Shown here in pieces: positions 47,496 through 57,693 of a stretch of 64,000 nucleotides of DNA. The notes beneath the pieces were generated by a model that did not search any database, was not told the origin of the DNA, and saw only the letters and a list, made by a program, of their open reading frames with translations. Source of the DNA: Paracoccus chinensis (GTDB taxonomy: Bacteria; Pseudomonadota; Alphaproteobacteria; Rhodobacterales; Rhodobacteraceae); assembly GCF_900102885.1 (NCBI RefSeq), contig NZ_FNGE01000011.1:1-64000 (forward strand), given 5' to 3'. Position 1 is the first letter of the stretch. Each line of letters starts with the position of its first letter. The translations under genes and the position numbers were made by a program.

Positions 47496-48416
47496 TCAGA
47501 CCCGCCCCAGCGCGGCGGCCAGCCACAGCGCGGCCTGCGACAGTTGCCCCTGCCGGTAGAAGCCCCCGCGCCGCAGGGCCCGCAGCCGCGCCAATGCGCC
47601 GGGGCCGGCCAGCGCGGCGAAGTCGTCCAGAAGGGGGCGGTTCTCGGGCGTCAGCCGGTTGCGCAGGCGCTGCATCTCGCGCAGGTTCGCGCGGCTCCAG
47701 TCGCGGTGGCGGCCGTTCAGCATCCGGTTCAGGCTTGCCAGCCTTGCGCCTGCGCTGTCATTCGCGCCCACGACATTCGCGCCATGCTGGCGATAGAGCA
47801 GCGACGGCCAGGGATCGTGGATCACCCGCCCCCCGGCGCCGCTCACCAGCTGGTAGAGCCACCAGTCGTGCATCACGACTTTTCCCGCGCCCTGCGCCCC
47901 CGCGCGGGCCAGCGCGGGAGCGGCAGGGTTCAGGACGGCCGTGTTCCCCTGCACGAGGTTCTGCACCAGCGCGTGCCGGAACGAGGGCGGGCGGACCGGC
48001 AGGTGGGAAAGGCCCAAGGGCCCCAGAGCCTCGTCGCAGATCTGGACCCGGCTGCAATAAAGCGCCGGTTGATCGCCGCCGGATTCCAGCGCCGCCAAGG
48101 CTCGCGACAGCTTGTCCGCGTGCCAGACGTCGTCCTGGTCGGCCAGCGCCACATGTCTTGGCGCCTCGGGCAGGCCCGCCAGCAGCGTCATGAAATTGGC
48201 GGCGGCGCCTTGGCACGGCCCGGCGCGCAGCTCGACGCGCCCGGGCCATTCGCGGGCGAACTCCTGCACGATCTGCGGCCCTGCATCATTCGAGCCGTCA
48301 TCCCCGACCACCAGCTTCCAGTCGGCGGTCTGCGCGGCAATGCTGTCCAGTTGCGCGCGCAGGTAGCGTTCGCCTTGGTAAAGCGCCATCAGCACCGTGA
48401 CCTGCGGCTGGGGCAA
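47496..48416 (-). CDS. Glycosyltransferase family 2 protein
   Basis: 306 aa. GT-A fold with VTVLMALYQGERYLRAQLDSI, DDGSNDAG and the DxD-like ALADQDDVWH; similar to rhamnosyl-type GT2 enzymes of LPS. It begins with TTG at 48416, 10 bases after the stop of the upstream MFS gene, with TGAGG as the ribosome site; other starts would cut the first strand. Confidence 0.85.
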   Translation of the reverse strand: MPQPQVTVLMALYQGERYLRAQLDSIAAQTADWKLVVGDDGSNDAGPQIVQEFAREWPGRVELRAGPCQGAAANFMTLLAGLPEAPRHVALADQDDVWHADKLSRALAALESGGDQPALYCSRVQICDEALGPLGLSHLPVRPPSFRHALVQNLVQGNTAVLNPAAPALARAGAQGAGKVVMHDWWLYQLVSGAGGRVIHDPWPSLLYRQHGANVVGANDSAGARLASLNRMLNGRHRDWSRANLREMQRLRNRLTPENRPLLDDFAALAGPGALARLRALRRGGFYRQGQLSQAALWLAAALGRV

Positions 48417-48425
48417 GCCCAGGCC

Positions 48426-49670
48426 TCAGGCGGGCGTGGCGGCGAGGCTGCGGGAAGGCGCCTCGCGCACCGGCAGGTGGATCAGGGCCGAGAAGGCGCC
48501 CACGCCCACGCCGACCCACCACACCATCGTGTAGTCGCCGTAAACGTCATACAGTCGCCCACCCAGCCAGACGCCCAGGAAAGAGCCGATCTGGTGGGAC
48601 AGGAAGACGAAGCCGTAAAGCGTCCCCATGTAGCGCAGTCCGTAGATATGGGCGACCAGCCCCGAGGTCAGCGGCACGGTGGCCAGCCACAGCGCGCCCA
48701 TGGACAGCGAGAAGACCACCACTGTCGCGGGCGTGATCGGCGTCAGGATGAACCAGGCCGAGATCACCGTCCGCAGCGTGTAGATCCCGGCCAGCAGGTA
48801 CTTGCGGGTGTATTTCTTCCCCAGCCAGCCCGACAGGATCGAGCCCGCGATGTTGGCCAGCCCGATCAGCGAGATCGCGACAGCCCCGAGCGCCGAGGTC
48901 GTGGTGATTCCCAGTGCCGCAAGGCCGCCGTCGGGGGCGATGGGGCCGCACATCTCGGTGATCATGGCGGGGAAATGCGCGGTGATGAAGCCAAGCTGGT
49001 AGCCGCAGGAAAAGAAGCCCGCGAAGATCATCAGGTAACTCGGATCGGTAAAGGCGCGGCGCAGCACGGCACCCATGCTTTCCTCAAGCTCATGCTGGGG
49101 CGCGGGCCTGGTGTTGCCCAGCATCGGCAGGAACAGCAGCACCGCCAGGATCAGGACGGCGAAGACCATGAAGACCTGCTGCCAGGGCAGGAACGCCAGC
49201 AGCCCCTGCGCCAAGGGCGCCCCCACGACCTGACCCGCCGAGCCCGCGGCCGTGGCGATCCCCAGCGCGAGGCTGCGGTTCTCGTCGCTGCTGGCGCGGC
49301 CGATCACCGCCAGCACCACCCCGAAGCCCGTGCCCGCGATGCCGAAGCCCACCGCGATTTCCCACAGCTGCATCGCCTCGGGGGTGGTGGCGACGGCCGT
49401 CATCAGCAGCCCCAGCGAATAAAGCGCCGCGCCCAGGATGATCGCCCACCGGTCACCCCAGCGTTCCGCCAAGGCGCCGAACAGCGGCTGACCGAAGCCC
49501 CAGGCAAGGTTCTGGATGGCGATGGCAAGGCTGAACTCGGCCCGCGGCCAGCCGAAGGTGTCGGCCACGGGAATCTGGAAGACGCCGAAACTGGCGCGCA
49601 GGGTGAAGTTGATCAGCAGGATCAGGCACCCGCCGACCAGGATCGGGGTGAACAGGCGGGACTGGGACAT
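48426..49670 (-). CDS. Major facilitator superfamily transporter, MCT-like
   Basis: 414 aa, about 12 hydrophobic segments. The N-terminal NFTLRASFGVFQIPVADTFGW, in part, with WPRAEFSLAIAIQNLAWGFGQP recalls monocarboxylate/oxalate-formate-type MFS. The ATG at 49670 follows AGGAGCGCC; the frame is open upstream to 49751 but without transporter-like sequence. Substrate unknown. Confidence 0.87.
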   Translation of the reverse strand: MSQSRLFTPILVGGCLILLINFTLRASFGVFQIPVADTFGWPRAEFSLAIAIQNLAWGFGQPLFGALAERWGDRWAIILGAALYSLGLLMTAVATTPEAMQLWEIAVGFGIAGTGFGVVLAVIGRASSDENRSLALGIATAAGSAGQVVGAPLAQGLLAFLPWQQVFMVFAVLILAVLLFLPMLGNTRPAPQHELEESMGAVLRRAFTDPSYLMIFAGFFSCGYQLGFITAHFPAMITEMCGPIAPDGGLAALGITTTSALGAVAISLIGLANIAGSILSGWLGKKYTRKYLLAGIYTLRTVISAWFILTPITPATVVVFSLSMGALWLATVPLTSGLVAHIYGLRYMGTLYGFVFLSHQIGSFLGVWLGGRLYDVYGDYTMVWWVGVGVGAFSALIHLPVREAPSRSLAATPA

Positions 49671-49811
49671 GGGCGCTCCTCGGGGACGGGATGCAGATGA
49701 CACTGCGTCGGACGGGCCGTCAATGGGCCGACGGAACGGGCCTGCCTTCACGCTTTGCTAACGCCTGCATGGCAGGATGCAGCGCTTGAGGCGTCGGACG
49801 GCGAGGAACGG

Positions 49812-50399
49812 ATGTACAAGGTGATCGGCTACGGGGGCACGCGGGCCTTCCGACTGCTGTGGATGCTGGAGGAACTGCATATCCCTCACCGGCACGACCG
49901 GGTGATGCCCTTCACCCAGGCCGCGCGCGATGCCGTGCCGGGCGGCCGCCTGCCCGCGCTGGAACTGCGCGACGGGACGATCCTGCAGGACTCGACGGCG
50001 ATCCTGTCGTTTCTGGCGGATCGCTACGGCGCGCTGACCCATCCGCCCGGCTCGGTCGAGCGGGCGGTGCAGGACGGCTGGACCCACCGCGTGGGCGAAC
50101 GGATCGACGGCCCGCTGATGAACTGGACGACCTTCATGCAGGGCCACGGAACGCCTCCTGTCCCCGAGGTGCGCACCTGGGTGGCGGACTGCCTGGCAGA
50201 AGGCTTCGCGGCCGTGGCCGAGTCCCTGCCCGACACTTCCTGGGTGACAGGGGAAGAATTCACCATCGCGGACATCGTGCTGGGCCATTGCCTGCACTGG
50301 GCCGAGCGCTACCAGACAATGCCCGAGGATGCGCGGCTGCGGGCCTATCTCGCGCGTGTGCGGCGGCGCCCGGCCTATCTGGCGGCCGACAGCTCCTGA
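49812..50399 (+). CDS. Glutathione S-transferase family protein
   Basis: 195 aa. Thioredoxin-like N-terminal domain (MYKVIGYGGTRAFRLLWMLEEL, in part; GRLPALELRDGTILQDSTAI) and a helical C-terminal domain with EEFTIADIVLGHCLHWAERY. The ATG at 49812 follows GAGGAACGG. Its end overlaps the convergent flavoprotein gene by 25 bases. Substrate unknown. Confidence 0.9.
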   Translation: MYKVIGYGGTRAFRLLWMLEELHIPHRHDRVMPFTQAARDAVPGGRLPALELRDGTILQDSTAILSFLADRYGALTHPPGSVERAVQDGWTHRVGERIDGPLMNWTTFMQGHGTPPVPEVRTWVADCLAEGFAAVAESLPDTSWVTGEEFTIADIVLGHCLHWAERYQTMPEDARLRAYLARVRRRPAYLAADSS

Positions 50400-51622
50400 T
50401 CCAGGTGCCGGGCGGCGGCATGTCCCGCGTGCCGCCCGGTGGCCATGCAGGTGGTCAGCAGATAGCCGCCTGTCGGCGCTTCCCAGTCCAGCATCTCGCC
50501 GGCGGCGAAGACGCCCGGCCGCGCCTTCAGCTCCAGGTCGGGCGAAAGCGCGCCGGCCTCGATGCCGCCGGCCGAGGAGATGGCCCGTTCGATCGGCATG
50601 GGTCCCGCGTGCCGCAAGGGCAGCGCCTTGATCCGGGCAGCCAGAGCGGCCGGGCCCGCAGGCAGCGGACGTCCCCATTCCAGCAGCAGCGCGACCCTGA
50701 CCGGATCGCCCAAGACCCGCCTCAGCCAGTTGCCGACCGAGAGCTTCCCGCGCGGCCGCGCCAGTCGCCCGGCCAGCGCCCCGGCATCCAGGTCAGGCGC
50801 CAGATCGACGAAGCCTTCTGCGCCATCCCTCAGCGCCGCCGAGATCTCGTAAACCGCGCCACCCTCGATCCCGGCGGCCGTCAGCACCCATTCGCCCCGG
50901 CTTTCCAGCGCCCCCGCCGACAGCCGCGTGCCCTTGACCGCCGCACCATGCAGCGGTGCCATCGCCGCCGACCAGTCCACGCGGAACCCCATGTTCGCGG
51001 GTCGGAAGGGCGCGACTGCCACGCCCGTCGCGCGCAGCCACGGCACCCAGGCAGCATCCGATCCCAGCCGTGGCCAGCTTGCTCCCCCCAGGGCCAGCAC
51101 CGTAGTGCCTGCGCGCAGGATGCGCGGTCCCTCCGGCGTGTCGAAGACCAATCCCTCGGCTTCGAACCCCCTCCACCGCCAGCGCAGCCGCAACTCGGCC
51201 CCTTGCAAGGCCAACCGTGCCAACCAGGCCCGCAGCAGGGGCGAGGCCTTCATGCCTACCGGGAACACCCGCCCGGTCGAGCCCGCGAACAGCTCGATCC
51301 CCAGGCCCCGCGCCCAGTCCATCACCTCGGCCGGGCCGAAGCCCGCGACGACGGCCTGCAGTTCTTCTTCGCCGAAATATCCCGGGGGAGCGTCCCGCAG
51401 GGACGCGGGGGCAGCGCCCCCGACCACCCGCGCCGCGAACAGTTCGGCCGGCTCGTCCTTGGTCAGATTCAGTCCCGACTTTCCCGCCATCAGGAACTTC
51501 CGCGCGGGCGAGGGCATGGCCTCCGCGATCACCACCCGGTGCCCTGCCGCGCCCAGCACCTCGGCCGCCATCAGCCCGGCGGGACCTGCGCCGATCACCA
51601 GCGCCGGGACCTCCTCGGTCAC
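50375..51622 (-). CDS. BaiN/HI0933-like flavoprotein (NAD(P)/FAD oxidoreductase)
   Basis: 415 aa. FAD motif VIGAGPAGLMAAEVLG at the N-terminus, FLMAGKSGLNLT, VLALGGASWPRLGSDG-like segment, and FAAGEMLDWEAPTGGYLLTTC in part at the C-terminus. It starts with GTG at 51622, overlapping the holA stop (GTGA). Belongs to a family of uncharacterised flavoproteins. Confidence 0.87.
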   Translation of the reverse strand: MTEEVPALVIGAGPAGLMAAEVLGAAGHRVVIAEAMPSPARKFLMAGKSGLNLTKDEPAELFAARVVGGAAPASLRDAPPGYFGEEELQAVVAGFGPAEVMDWARGLGIELFAGSTGRVFPVGMKASPLLRAWLARLALQGAELRLRWRWRGFEAEGLVFDTPEGPRILRAGTTVLALGGASWPRLGSDAAWVPWLRATGVAVAPFRPANMGFRVDWSAAMAPLHGAAVKGTRLSAGALESRGEWVLTAAGIEGGAVYEISAALRDGAEGFVDLAPDLDAGALAGRLARPRGKLSVGNWLRRVLGDPVRVALLLEWGRPLPAGPAALAARIKALPLRHAGPMPIERAISSAGGIEAGALSPDLELKARPGVFAAGEMLDWEAPTGGYLLTTCMATGRHAGHAAARHLDQELSAAR

Positions 51623-52647
51623 CGCCGCCCCCGTGGCATCATCGCCAGCCGGATCAGCGCGCGTTCCATCACCGCCATGGCCGGCGCGCGCGAGGACGAG
51701 CGCAGCGTCAGGTCCGTGTCGATCAGCAGATGCAGCGCCTCCTCGAGCGCGCGCATCCCCCAAGCCTGCGCCTGCCGCGCCATGCGGTCGCGGCGCGGCC
51801 CGAAGACGGGGGGACGCAGCCGCCCGATTCCCGCCGCAGCCCCGCCGGGGTCCGAGGCCGCCGTGTGCAGCGCCCGGAAATGTCGCAGCGCCGCGATGCA
51901 GATCGTGACGGGCAGGATGCCCTGCGTCTCGACCCGCCGCATCAGCGCGCCCAGGCTGTCCGAGCGGCCCTCGGCCACCGCCTCGACCAATTCATCCACG
52001 TCGGTCTCGACGGTCGCTGGGGCCAGTGCGGCGATCTCGTCGGGGGTCAGCGGGCTCTCGTCGCCGTATTTGTAAAGCCCGATCTTCTCGACCGTCTGGC
52101 GGAAGTCGCCGGGGTCCAGCGCGCGCGCGAGCGCCGTCAGGTCGCGCATGGCGGCGGGCGGCACGGCGCGCAGGCCGGCATCGGCCAGCCAGCGCGAAAT
52201 CTCCTCCTCGCCCGGCGGGTCGTCGTAGATGGGAGCAACCACAGCCGCCTTGTGCGGCTCGAAGAGCTTGCGCAGCGCCGAGGTCTTGCCCAGGCCTCCG
52301 GCCGTCACGACGATCACCGCGTCGCCATGAGCCCAGGCCTCCAGTGCCGCGGCAATGGCGGGGGCAGCGGCGTCGTTCGCCTCCTCGACCAGCACCACGC
52401 GGGGCCCGGGGAAGAAACCCACGGCCTTGATCTCGTCCATGAGCGCGGCCGCGTCCCGGCGCAGGTCGCCGCCGGCAAGCCGGGTCAGGCGCATCTCGGC
52501 CTCGGCATCGGGGCCGGTCAGGGCCGCCACGGCCTCGGCCCGCTTCAGGGCCACGCGCATCGCGTCCTGCCCGTAGATCAACAGGGCGGGCCGGGTCGGG
52601 TCGGGGCGCGCGAGATAGCGCGCGATCTCGGCGCCCTTGAGGATCAT
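51619..52647 (-). CDS. holA: DNA polymerase III delta subunit
   Basis: Clamp-loader subunit, 342 aa. It begins MILKGAEIARYLARPDPTRPALLIYGQD in part, the alphaproteobacterial HolA form, with LFEPHKAAVVAPIYDD and ALRHFRALHTAASD. It follows lptE and leuS in the same direction, the usual order leuS-lptE-holA. Confidence 0.92.
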   Translation of the reverse strand: MILKGAEIARYLARPDPTRPALLIYGQDAMRVALKRAEAVAALTGPDAEAEMRLTRLAGGDLRRDAAALMDEIKAVGFFPGPRVVLVEEANDAAAPAIAAALEAWAHGDAVIVVTAGGLGKTSALRKLFEPHKAAVVAPIYDDPPGEEEISRWLADAGLRAVPPAAMRDLTALARALDPGDFRQTVEKIGLYKYGDESPLTPDEIAALAPATVETDVDELVEAVAEGRSDSLGALMRRVETQGILPVTICIAALRHFRALHTAASDPGGAAAGIGRLRPPVFGPRRDRMARQAQAWGMRALEEALHLLIDTDLTLRSSSRAPAMAVMERALIRLAMMPRGRR

Positions 52648-52651
52648 GGGT

Positions 52652-53122
52652 TCAGGGCACCGTGGCCAGAAGCCGCGTCACCACCAGGTCGGCCAGCATC
52701 ACGGCCAGCCGGCCCCGCGCATCCTGCTCGGCCGCGTTGGTGGCGATCACCGTGCCTTCGGTCGAATAGCTCGAGAAGTTGCTGACCTCGCCCTGCGCCA
52801 CCACCGCGCCCGTGGCCGCCTCGGTCAGCGTGTAGGTGGCGGTGCCGTTCAGCGAATAGCGGGTTGTCACCTCGTCAGGCGTGATCGCCTGCCCGACCGA
52901 GGCGATCTGCAGCCGGTAGCCGAGGTCGTAACGCACCGCCTGCTCGGGGCCGAGCCGCTCGGTCAGGCGGCGCAGGAAGGCATAATCGTCCACCGTCTGC
53001 GGATCGGCCACGTGGACCTGGCCCTGCAGCCGCGTGCCCGCGCCGTCCGGCCCGTAGACCGGCTGGAAGCCGCAGGCGGCCAGCGCGCAGGCGGCAGCGA
53101 GCGCAGCCCTACGCGACCACAT
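52652..53122 (-). CDS. lptE: LPS-assembly lipoprotein LptE
   Basis: 156 aa outer-membrane lipoprotein, partner of LptD in LPS insertion. The lipobox is LAAC, giving a mature N-terminus [11 protein letters not shown]. It has conserved [12 protein letters not shown] and [24 protein letters not shown] in part. It overlaps leuS by 14 bases. Confidence 0.92.
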   Translation of the reverse strand: MWSRRAALAAACALAACGFQPVYGPDGAGTRLQGQVHVADPQTVDDYAFLRRLTERLGPEQAVRYDLGYRLQIASVGQAITPDEVTTRYSLNGTATYTLTEAATGAVVAQGEVSNFSSYSTEGTVIATNAAEQDARGRLAVMLADLVVTRLLATVP

Positions 53123-55721
53123 TGACGATCCGCCCCGGCACGACGATCAGCTTGCGCGGCGGCTGGCCGTTCAGGAACCGCTGCACGGTCTCGTCGGCCA
53201 GCACGGCCTGCTCGACCTCGGCCTGAGCCATGTCGGCGGGCACGGTGATCTCGCCCCGACGCTTGCCGTTGATCTGGATCGGCAGCGTGACCTCGTTGCT
53301 GACCAGCAGCGCAGGGTCGGCCTTGGGCCAGGGCGCATCGACCAATAGCCCCTCGCCGCCCGCCAGCGCCCAGACATCCTCGGCCAGGTGGGGGACCATC
53401 GGCCCCATCAGCGCGGCCATGATCCGCAGGACGGCGCGGCGCGGCTCGCCCGAGGCGGACGACTTCGACACGGCATTCGCCAGTTCGTAAAGCTTGGCCA
53501 CCGCCTTGTTGAAGGCGAAGCCCTCGATGGCGCGGGTCACCTCGTCGATGGCGCGATGGGCGGCGCGCATCAGGTCGGCGTCCTCGCGGTCCCCGGCGCC
53601 CTTGTCCTCGGCCAGCCGGTGGACGCGGGACAGGAACTTGGCTGCGGCCTCGGCCCCGGCGGCGGTCCATTCCACATCGCGCTCGGGCGGGCTGTCGGAC
53701 AGCATGAACCAGCGCGCCGTATCGGCCCCGAAGCTTTGCACGATGTTCACCGGGTCCACGACGTTTTTCTTGGATTTGGACATCTTGGCTGAGGGGATGA
53801 CGTCGAGTTGTTCGCCGGTAGCACGCAGGAAAACCCCGTTCTCACGACGCTCTACTTCCTCAGGGAGATAGTAAGTAGGCCTATAGGGTTTGGATTCGGC
53901 AAGTTCCTGATCAGCTGCCAAACCGGTGCCAAAGACTGGTGCACCTTTCGGCCGATCGACATAGATCTCATGCGTCACCATGCCCTGGGTGAACAGCGCG
54001 TCGAAGGGTTCCTTCGCCGTCTCGGGCAGGTGCCCGGTCTTGACCATCGCGCGGGCGAAGAAGCGGGAATAGAGCAGGTGCAGGATCGCGTGCTCGATGC
54101 CGCCGATATACTGGTCCACATTCATCCAGTAGTCGGCATCCTCGCGCAGCGTGGGCGTGGCCGCATGCGGCGCGGTGAAGCGCGCGTAATACCAGGACGA
54201 ATCGACGAATGTGTCCATCGTGTCCGTCTCGCGCCTCGCCTGCCCGCCGCATTTCGGGCAGGTCGCCTGCCGCCAGGTCGGGTGGCGGTCCAGCGGGTTG
54301 CCCGGCACGTCGAAGCTGACGTCGCGGGGCAGCAGGACGGGTAGGTTCTGCTTGGCCTCGGGCACCGTGCCGCAGCTTTCGCAATGGACGACCGGGATCG
54401 GGCAGCCCCAGTAGCGCTGGCGCGAGATGCCCCAGTCGCGCAGGCGGAACTTGGTCACGCCCTCGCCATAGCCCTGCGTCGCGGCATGCTGGATGGCGGC
54501 GTCCACGGCCGCCTCTCCGGTCTGGTCACGCTTGCCCGAGAAGCCGCGGACATAGGTGACGGTCTCGGATTTCAGCGGAACGTAGGGTTCGTCGGCGACA
54601 AACGCATCGGCCTCGGCCTCGGTCATGCCGGGCTTGCCAAAGGTTGCCCGGATCGGCAGCCCGTATCTGCGGGCGAAGTCATGGTCGCGCTGGTCATGCG
54701 CGGGCGAGCCGAAGATCGCCCCCGTGCCGTAGTCCATCAGCACGAAGTTCGCGATCCAGACCGGCAGTTCCCAATTCGGGTCCAGCGGGTGGCGGACGCG
54801 GATGCCTGTGTCGATGCCCACCTTCTCGGCCTTCTCCAGCGCCTCTTCCGAGGTGCCGATCTTGCGCGCCTCGGCGGCGAAGGCATCGAGCCGCGCATCC
54901 CCGGCCTCGAGTGCCTTGGCCAAGGGATGATCGGGCGACAGCGCCACGAAGGACGCCCCCATCAGCGTGTCGGGGCGGGTGGTGTAGACCTCGATCCGGT
55001 CGAAACCGTCGGGCGCATTCACGGTATCGAAGCGGAACTGCAACCCGCGCGACCGCCCGATCCAGTTCGCCTGCATCAGCCGGACCTTTTCGGGCCAGCC
55101 CTTCAGGGTCTCCAGCGCCTCCAGCAGCTCCTCGGAGTAATTCGAGATGCGGAAGAACCACTGCGTCAGTTCCCGCCGCTCGACGGGCGCGTTCGACCGC
55201 CAGCCCTTGCCGTCGATCACCTGCTCGTTGGCCAGAACCGTCATGTCCACCGGGTCCCAGTTGACCACGGCGTTCTTGCGATAGATCAGCCCGGCGTCGA
55301 GGAAATCGAGGAACAGGGCCTGCTGCTGGGCCACGTAGTCGTCGTCGCAGGTGGCGAACTCGCGGCTCCAGTCGATCGAAAGGCCCAGGGGCTTCAGCTG
55401 GTCGCGCATGGTGGCAATGTTGCCATAGGTCCAGTCGCGCGGATGGCCGCCCTGTTCCATCGCGGCGTTCTCGGCCGGCATCCCGAAGGCGTCCCAGCCC
55501 ATCGGGTGCAGCACGCTGAATCCCTGCGCCCGCTTGTAGCGCGCCACCACGTCGCCCATCGTGTAGTTGCGGACATGCCCCATGTGGATGCGCCCCGAAG
55601 GGTAGGGGAACATTTCCAGCACGTAATACTTGGGCCGCTCGTCCCGGACGGCCCGGAAGCTGCCGGCCTTTTCCCACGCCTCTTGCCAGCGCTTTTCGCT
55701 ATGGGCGGGATCATAGGGCAT
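53109..55721 (-). CDS. leuS: Leucyl-tRNA synthetase
   Basis: Class I aminoacyl-tRNA synthetase, 870 aa. HIGH-type motif [15 protein letters not shown] near residue 40, an editing domain ([20 protein letters not shown]), zinc-type cysteines ([18 protein letters not shown]), and KMSKS motif ([13 protein letters not shown]). A ~200-bp part around the KMSKS region (about 53760-53970) has clearly lower GC than the rest, although the reading frame is intact. Confidence 0.97.
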   Translation of the reverse strand: MPYDPAHSEKRWQEAWEKAGSFRAVRDERPKYYVLEMFPYPSGRIHMGHVRNYTMGDVVARYKRAQGFSVLHPMGWDAFGMPAENAAMEQGGHPRDWTYGNIATMRDQLKPLGLSIDWSREFATCDDDYVAQQQALFLDFLDAGLIYRKNAVVNWDPVDMTVLANEQVIDGKGWRSNAPVERRELTQWFFRISNYSEELLEALETLKGWPEKVRLMQANWIGRSRGLQFRFDTVNAPDGFDRIEVYTTRPDTLMGASFVALSPDHPLAKALEAGDARLDAFAAEARKIGTSEEALEKAEKVGIDTGIRVRHPLDPNWELPVWIANFVLMDYGTGAIFGSPAHDQRDHDFARRYGLPIRATFGKPGMTEAEADAFVADEPYVPLKSETVTYVRGFSGKRDQTGEAAVDAAIQHAATQGYGEGVTKFRLRDWGISRQRYWGCPIPVVHCESCGTVPEAKQNLPVLLPRDVSFDVPGNPLDRHPTWRQATCPKCGGQARRETDTMDTFVDSSWYYARFTAPHAATPTLREDADYWMNVDQYIGGIEHAILHLLYSRFFARAMVKTGHLPETAKEPFDALFTQGMVTHEIYVDRPKGAPVFGTGLAADQELAESKPYRPTYYLPEEVERRENGVFLRATGEQLDVIPSAKMSKSKKNVVDPVNIVQSFGADTARWFMLSDSPPERDVEWTAAGAEAAAKFLSRVHRLAEDKGAGDREDADLMRAAHRAIDEVTRAIEGFAFNKAVAKLYELANAVSKSSASGEPRRAVLRIMAALMGPMVPHLAEDVWALAGGEGLLVDAPWPKADPALLVSNEVTLPIQINGKRRGEITVPADMAQAEVEQAVLADETVQRFLNGQPPRKLIVVPGRIVNVVA

Positions 55722-55787
55722 GGCGGGACTCCGGGCGGTGAAATGGCCCGGCGGGTTTAGCCCTGCAAGGGGGACAGGTCCAGCGGC

Positions 55788-56273
55788 TTACAATTGCCCG
55801 TCGCGGACGCGCAGCTGCCGGGCGCGGGTCAGGATGGCATCCTCGACCGCCCGGACCGTGTCGGGTGCGACGGCCGCGCCGCCGGCCCCCTGAAGCGAGA
55901 CCTTGAGGCTGCGCGCATCCAGCGCCGGGTCCGACACCTTGATCGTGGCGCGATAGGCGCGCCCCCCGCCCGGAGGCGTGCCGTAGCCCGTGACGATCAC
56001 GCCCGTGAAGGGATCGACCGTCTGGATCGGAAGGAAGTCCAGCACCTCGAGGCTCGCGTTCCACAGGTAGCGGTTCACCGCGACCATGCGCTGCGGATCG
56101 CCGCTGTTGGAAAACAGGTCCCAGATCGTGGAGCGGCGCGGCTGGGCGGCCTCGCGCGCCTCGTGCTGCGAGGCGGGAAGCCCGCCCTGGCCGCAGGCCG
56201 CAAGCGCGCAAAGCGACAGGACCGCGGCAAGGCGCATCGGGTGGCGGATCGTCAAGGCGGCGCGAATGGTCAT
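55788..56273 (-). CDS. DUF3576 lipoprotein
   Basis: 161 aa lipoprotein of a family (DUF3576) usually found just before leuS in Rhodobacteraceae. The signal ends with lipobox LAAC; mature CGQGGLPASQHEAR. The conserved core is FSNSGDPQRMVAVNRYLWNASLEVLDFLPI in part. The start is uncertain: 56273 or the internal ATG at 56237, which would give a more standard lipoprotein signal; neither has a clear ribosome site. Confidence 0.82.
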   Translation of the reverse strand: MTIRAALTIRHPMRLAAVLSLCALAACGQGGLPASQHEAREAAQPRRSTIWDLFSNSGDPQRMVAVNRYLWNASLEVLDFLPIQTVDPFTGVIVTGYGTPPGGGRAYRATIKVSDPALDARSLKVSLQGAGGAAVAPDTVRAVEDAILTRARQLRVRDGQL

Positions 56274-56551
56274 GGCAGGATCATCCCGAAGGCCCCGGTG
56301 TCAGGGCGTTGGGGCAGGCATAGCTTGTTTGCCCGCGGGACGACAAGCGCCCCTGCAGAAGACGTCCCGCAAGCAGGCGGGACAGGGGCGACGCCCTGCC
56401 GCAACGGACTGTGGCGCTTGTGCATCACGGTCTCGTCAAGTCGCCATGGCCCGGGCCAATTCGTTGCAATGTGGACCTTAAAGCGCGAGACCTGAAGCAC
56501 ACCCATTCTGCTCAATCGGATTGGGGACAGAGAGAGACAAGAGGGAAAGCC

Positions 56552-57604
56552 ATGAAAAAGCTTCTGATCGCCACCAGCGCGCTGGTTGCCCTGACGGGTG
56601 CCGCGTCCGCTGAGGTCGCCCTGACCGGCGACGGCCGCATGGGTCTGGTGTGGGACGGTGAAAACGCGCAGTTCTCCAGCCGCGTTCGCGCCAAGTTCAA
56701 CCTGTCGGGCGAAACCGACTCGGGTCTGTCGTTCGGTGGTTCGTTCCGCGTCGACCAGGAGAACTACTCCGCTGCTCCGGAAAGCCGTTCGGCTGCGCAC
56801 GGGACCGCCGGCTCGGTCTATGTCTCGGGCACCTTCGGCAAGCTGTCGATGGGCGACGTCGTCTCGGCTGCTGAAGCCGCGATCGGCGACCTGACGGAAC
56901 TCGGCTACACCAGCGGCGAATTCGCGTCGAACCCGGAAGAAATCGACTTCCTGACCGGCGACGGCGAGAACGAAGAGCAGGGCCCGACCGCTCTGTACGA
57001 ATACACCTTCAACGGCGTGAACCTGTTCGCGTCGATGACCGACGGCTCGCGTCGCGACTGCTCGGCCAGCAACGTCATCGTCGGCGACCTCGAGTGCTTT
57101 GACTTCGACGAAGACGACAGCACCGACGTCGCCTTCTCGCTGGCTGCGGGCTACGAGTTCGGCGCCTACAACGTCGCTCTGGCCTACTCGGAGAACGGTG
57201 ACGGTCGCGAGATCGTTCTGGGCGGTACCGCTGCGATCAACGAGTTCAAGATCAAGGCCTTCTACGCGGACTACAAGGACCGCGACATCGCCCAGCTCGG
57301 CGACTTCGAGTACAACTTCGACGACGACGAAACCACCTTCGAAGTCGACTACGACCGGGCCTATGGTCTGTCGGTCGAATACGCGATGGCCAACGGCGTC
57401 GGCATCCAGGGTCTGTGGATCCGCCGCGAGGTCGAGATCCTGGAAGGCTTCGCCGATCTGGCGGAAGACACCTACGACGCCTACGGCATCGGTGCGTCCT
57501 ACGATCTGGGCGCCGGTGCGACCCTGGCTGGTGCGATCATCAAGAACGAAGTGTTCGAGGACAACGAGACCCGCGCCGACGTGGGTATCAAGTTCCAGTT
57601 CTGA
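56552..57604 (+). CDS. Outer-membrane general porin
   Basis: 350 aa beta-barrel porin of the Rhodobacter/Paracoccus type. Signal MKKLLIATSALVALTGAASA, mature EVALTGDGRMGLVWDG, many alternating strands, acidic loops, and C-terminal Phe (GIKFQF) as needed for outer-membrane assembly. AGAGGGAAAG precedes the ATG at 56552. Third-position choice is skewed (many GCT/GTT/CTG), as in highly expressed genes. A strong terminator follows. Confidence 0.93.
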   Translation: MKKLLIATSALVALTGAASAEVALTGDGRMGLVWDGENAQFSSRVRAKFNLSGETDSGLSFGGSFRVDQENYSAAPESRSAAHGTAGSVYVSGTFGKLSMGDVVSAAEAAIGDLTELGYTSGEFASNPEEIDFLTGDGENEEQGPTALYEYTFNGVNLFASMTDGSRRDCSASNVIVGDLECFDFDEDDSTDVAFSLAAGYEFGAYNVALAYSENGDGREIVLGGTAAINEFKIKAFYADYKDRDIAQLGDFEYNFDDDETTFEVDYDRAYGLSVEYAMANGVGIQGLWIRREVEILEGFADLAEDTYDAYGIGASYDLGAGATLAGAIIKNEVFEDNETRADVGIKFQF

Positions 57605-57631
57605 TCCCTTCGATCAGGCTTGAAACGGATC

Positions 57632-57656
57632 GAGCGGGCCTTGTGCCCGCTCTTTT
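57632..57656 (+). terminator. Rho-independent terminator after the porin gene
   Basis: GAGCGGGC (57632-57639) pairs with GCCCGCTC (57645-57652), loop CTTGT, then TTTT. Confidence 0.88.
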
Positions 57657-57693
57657 CATTTGCGATTCGCCGAACGTGAAAGGATGGCATGCC

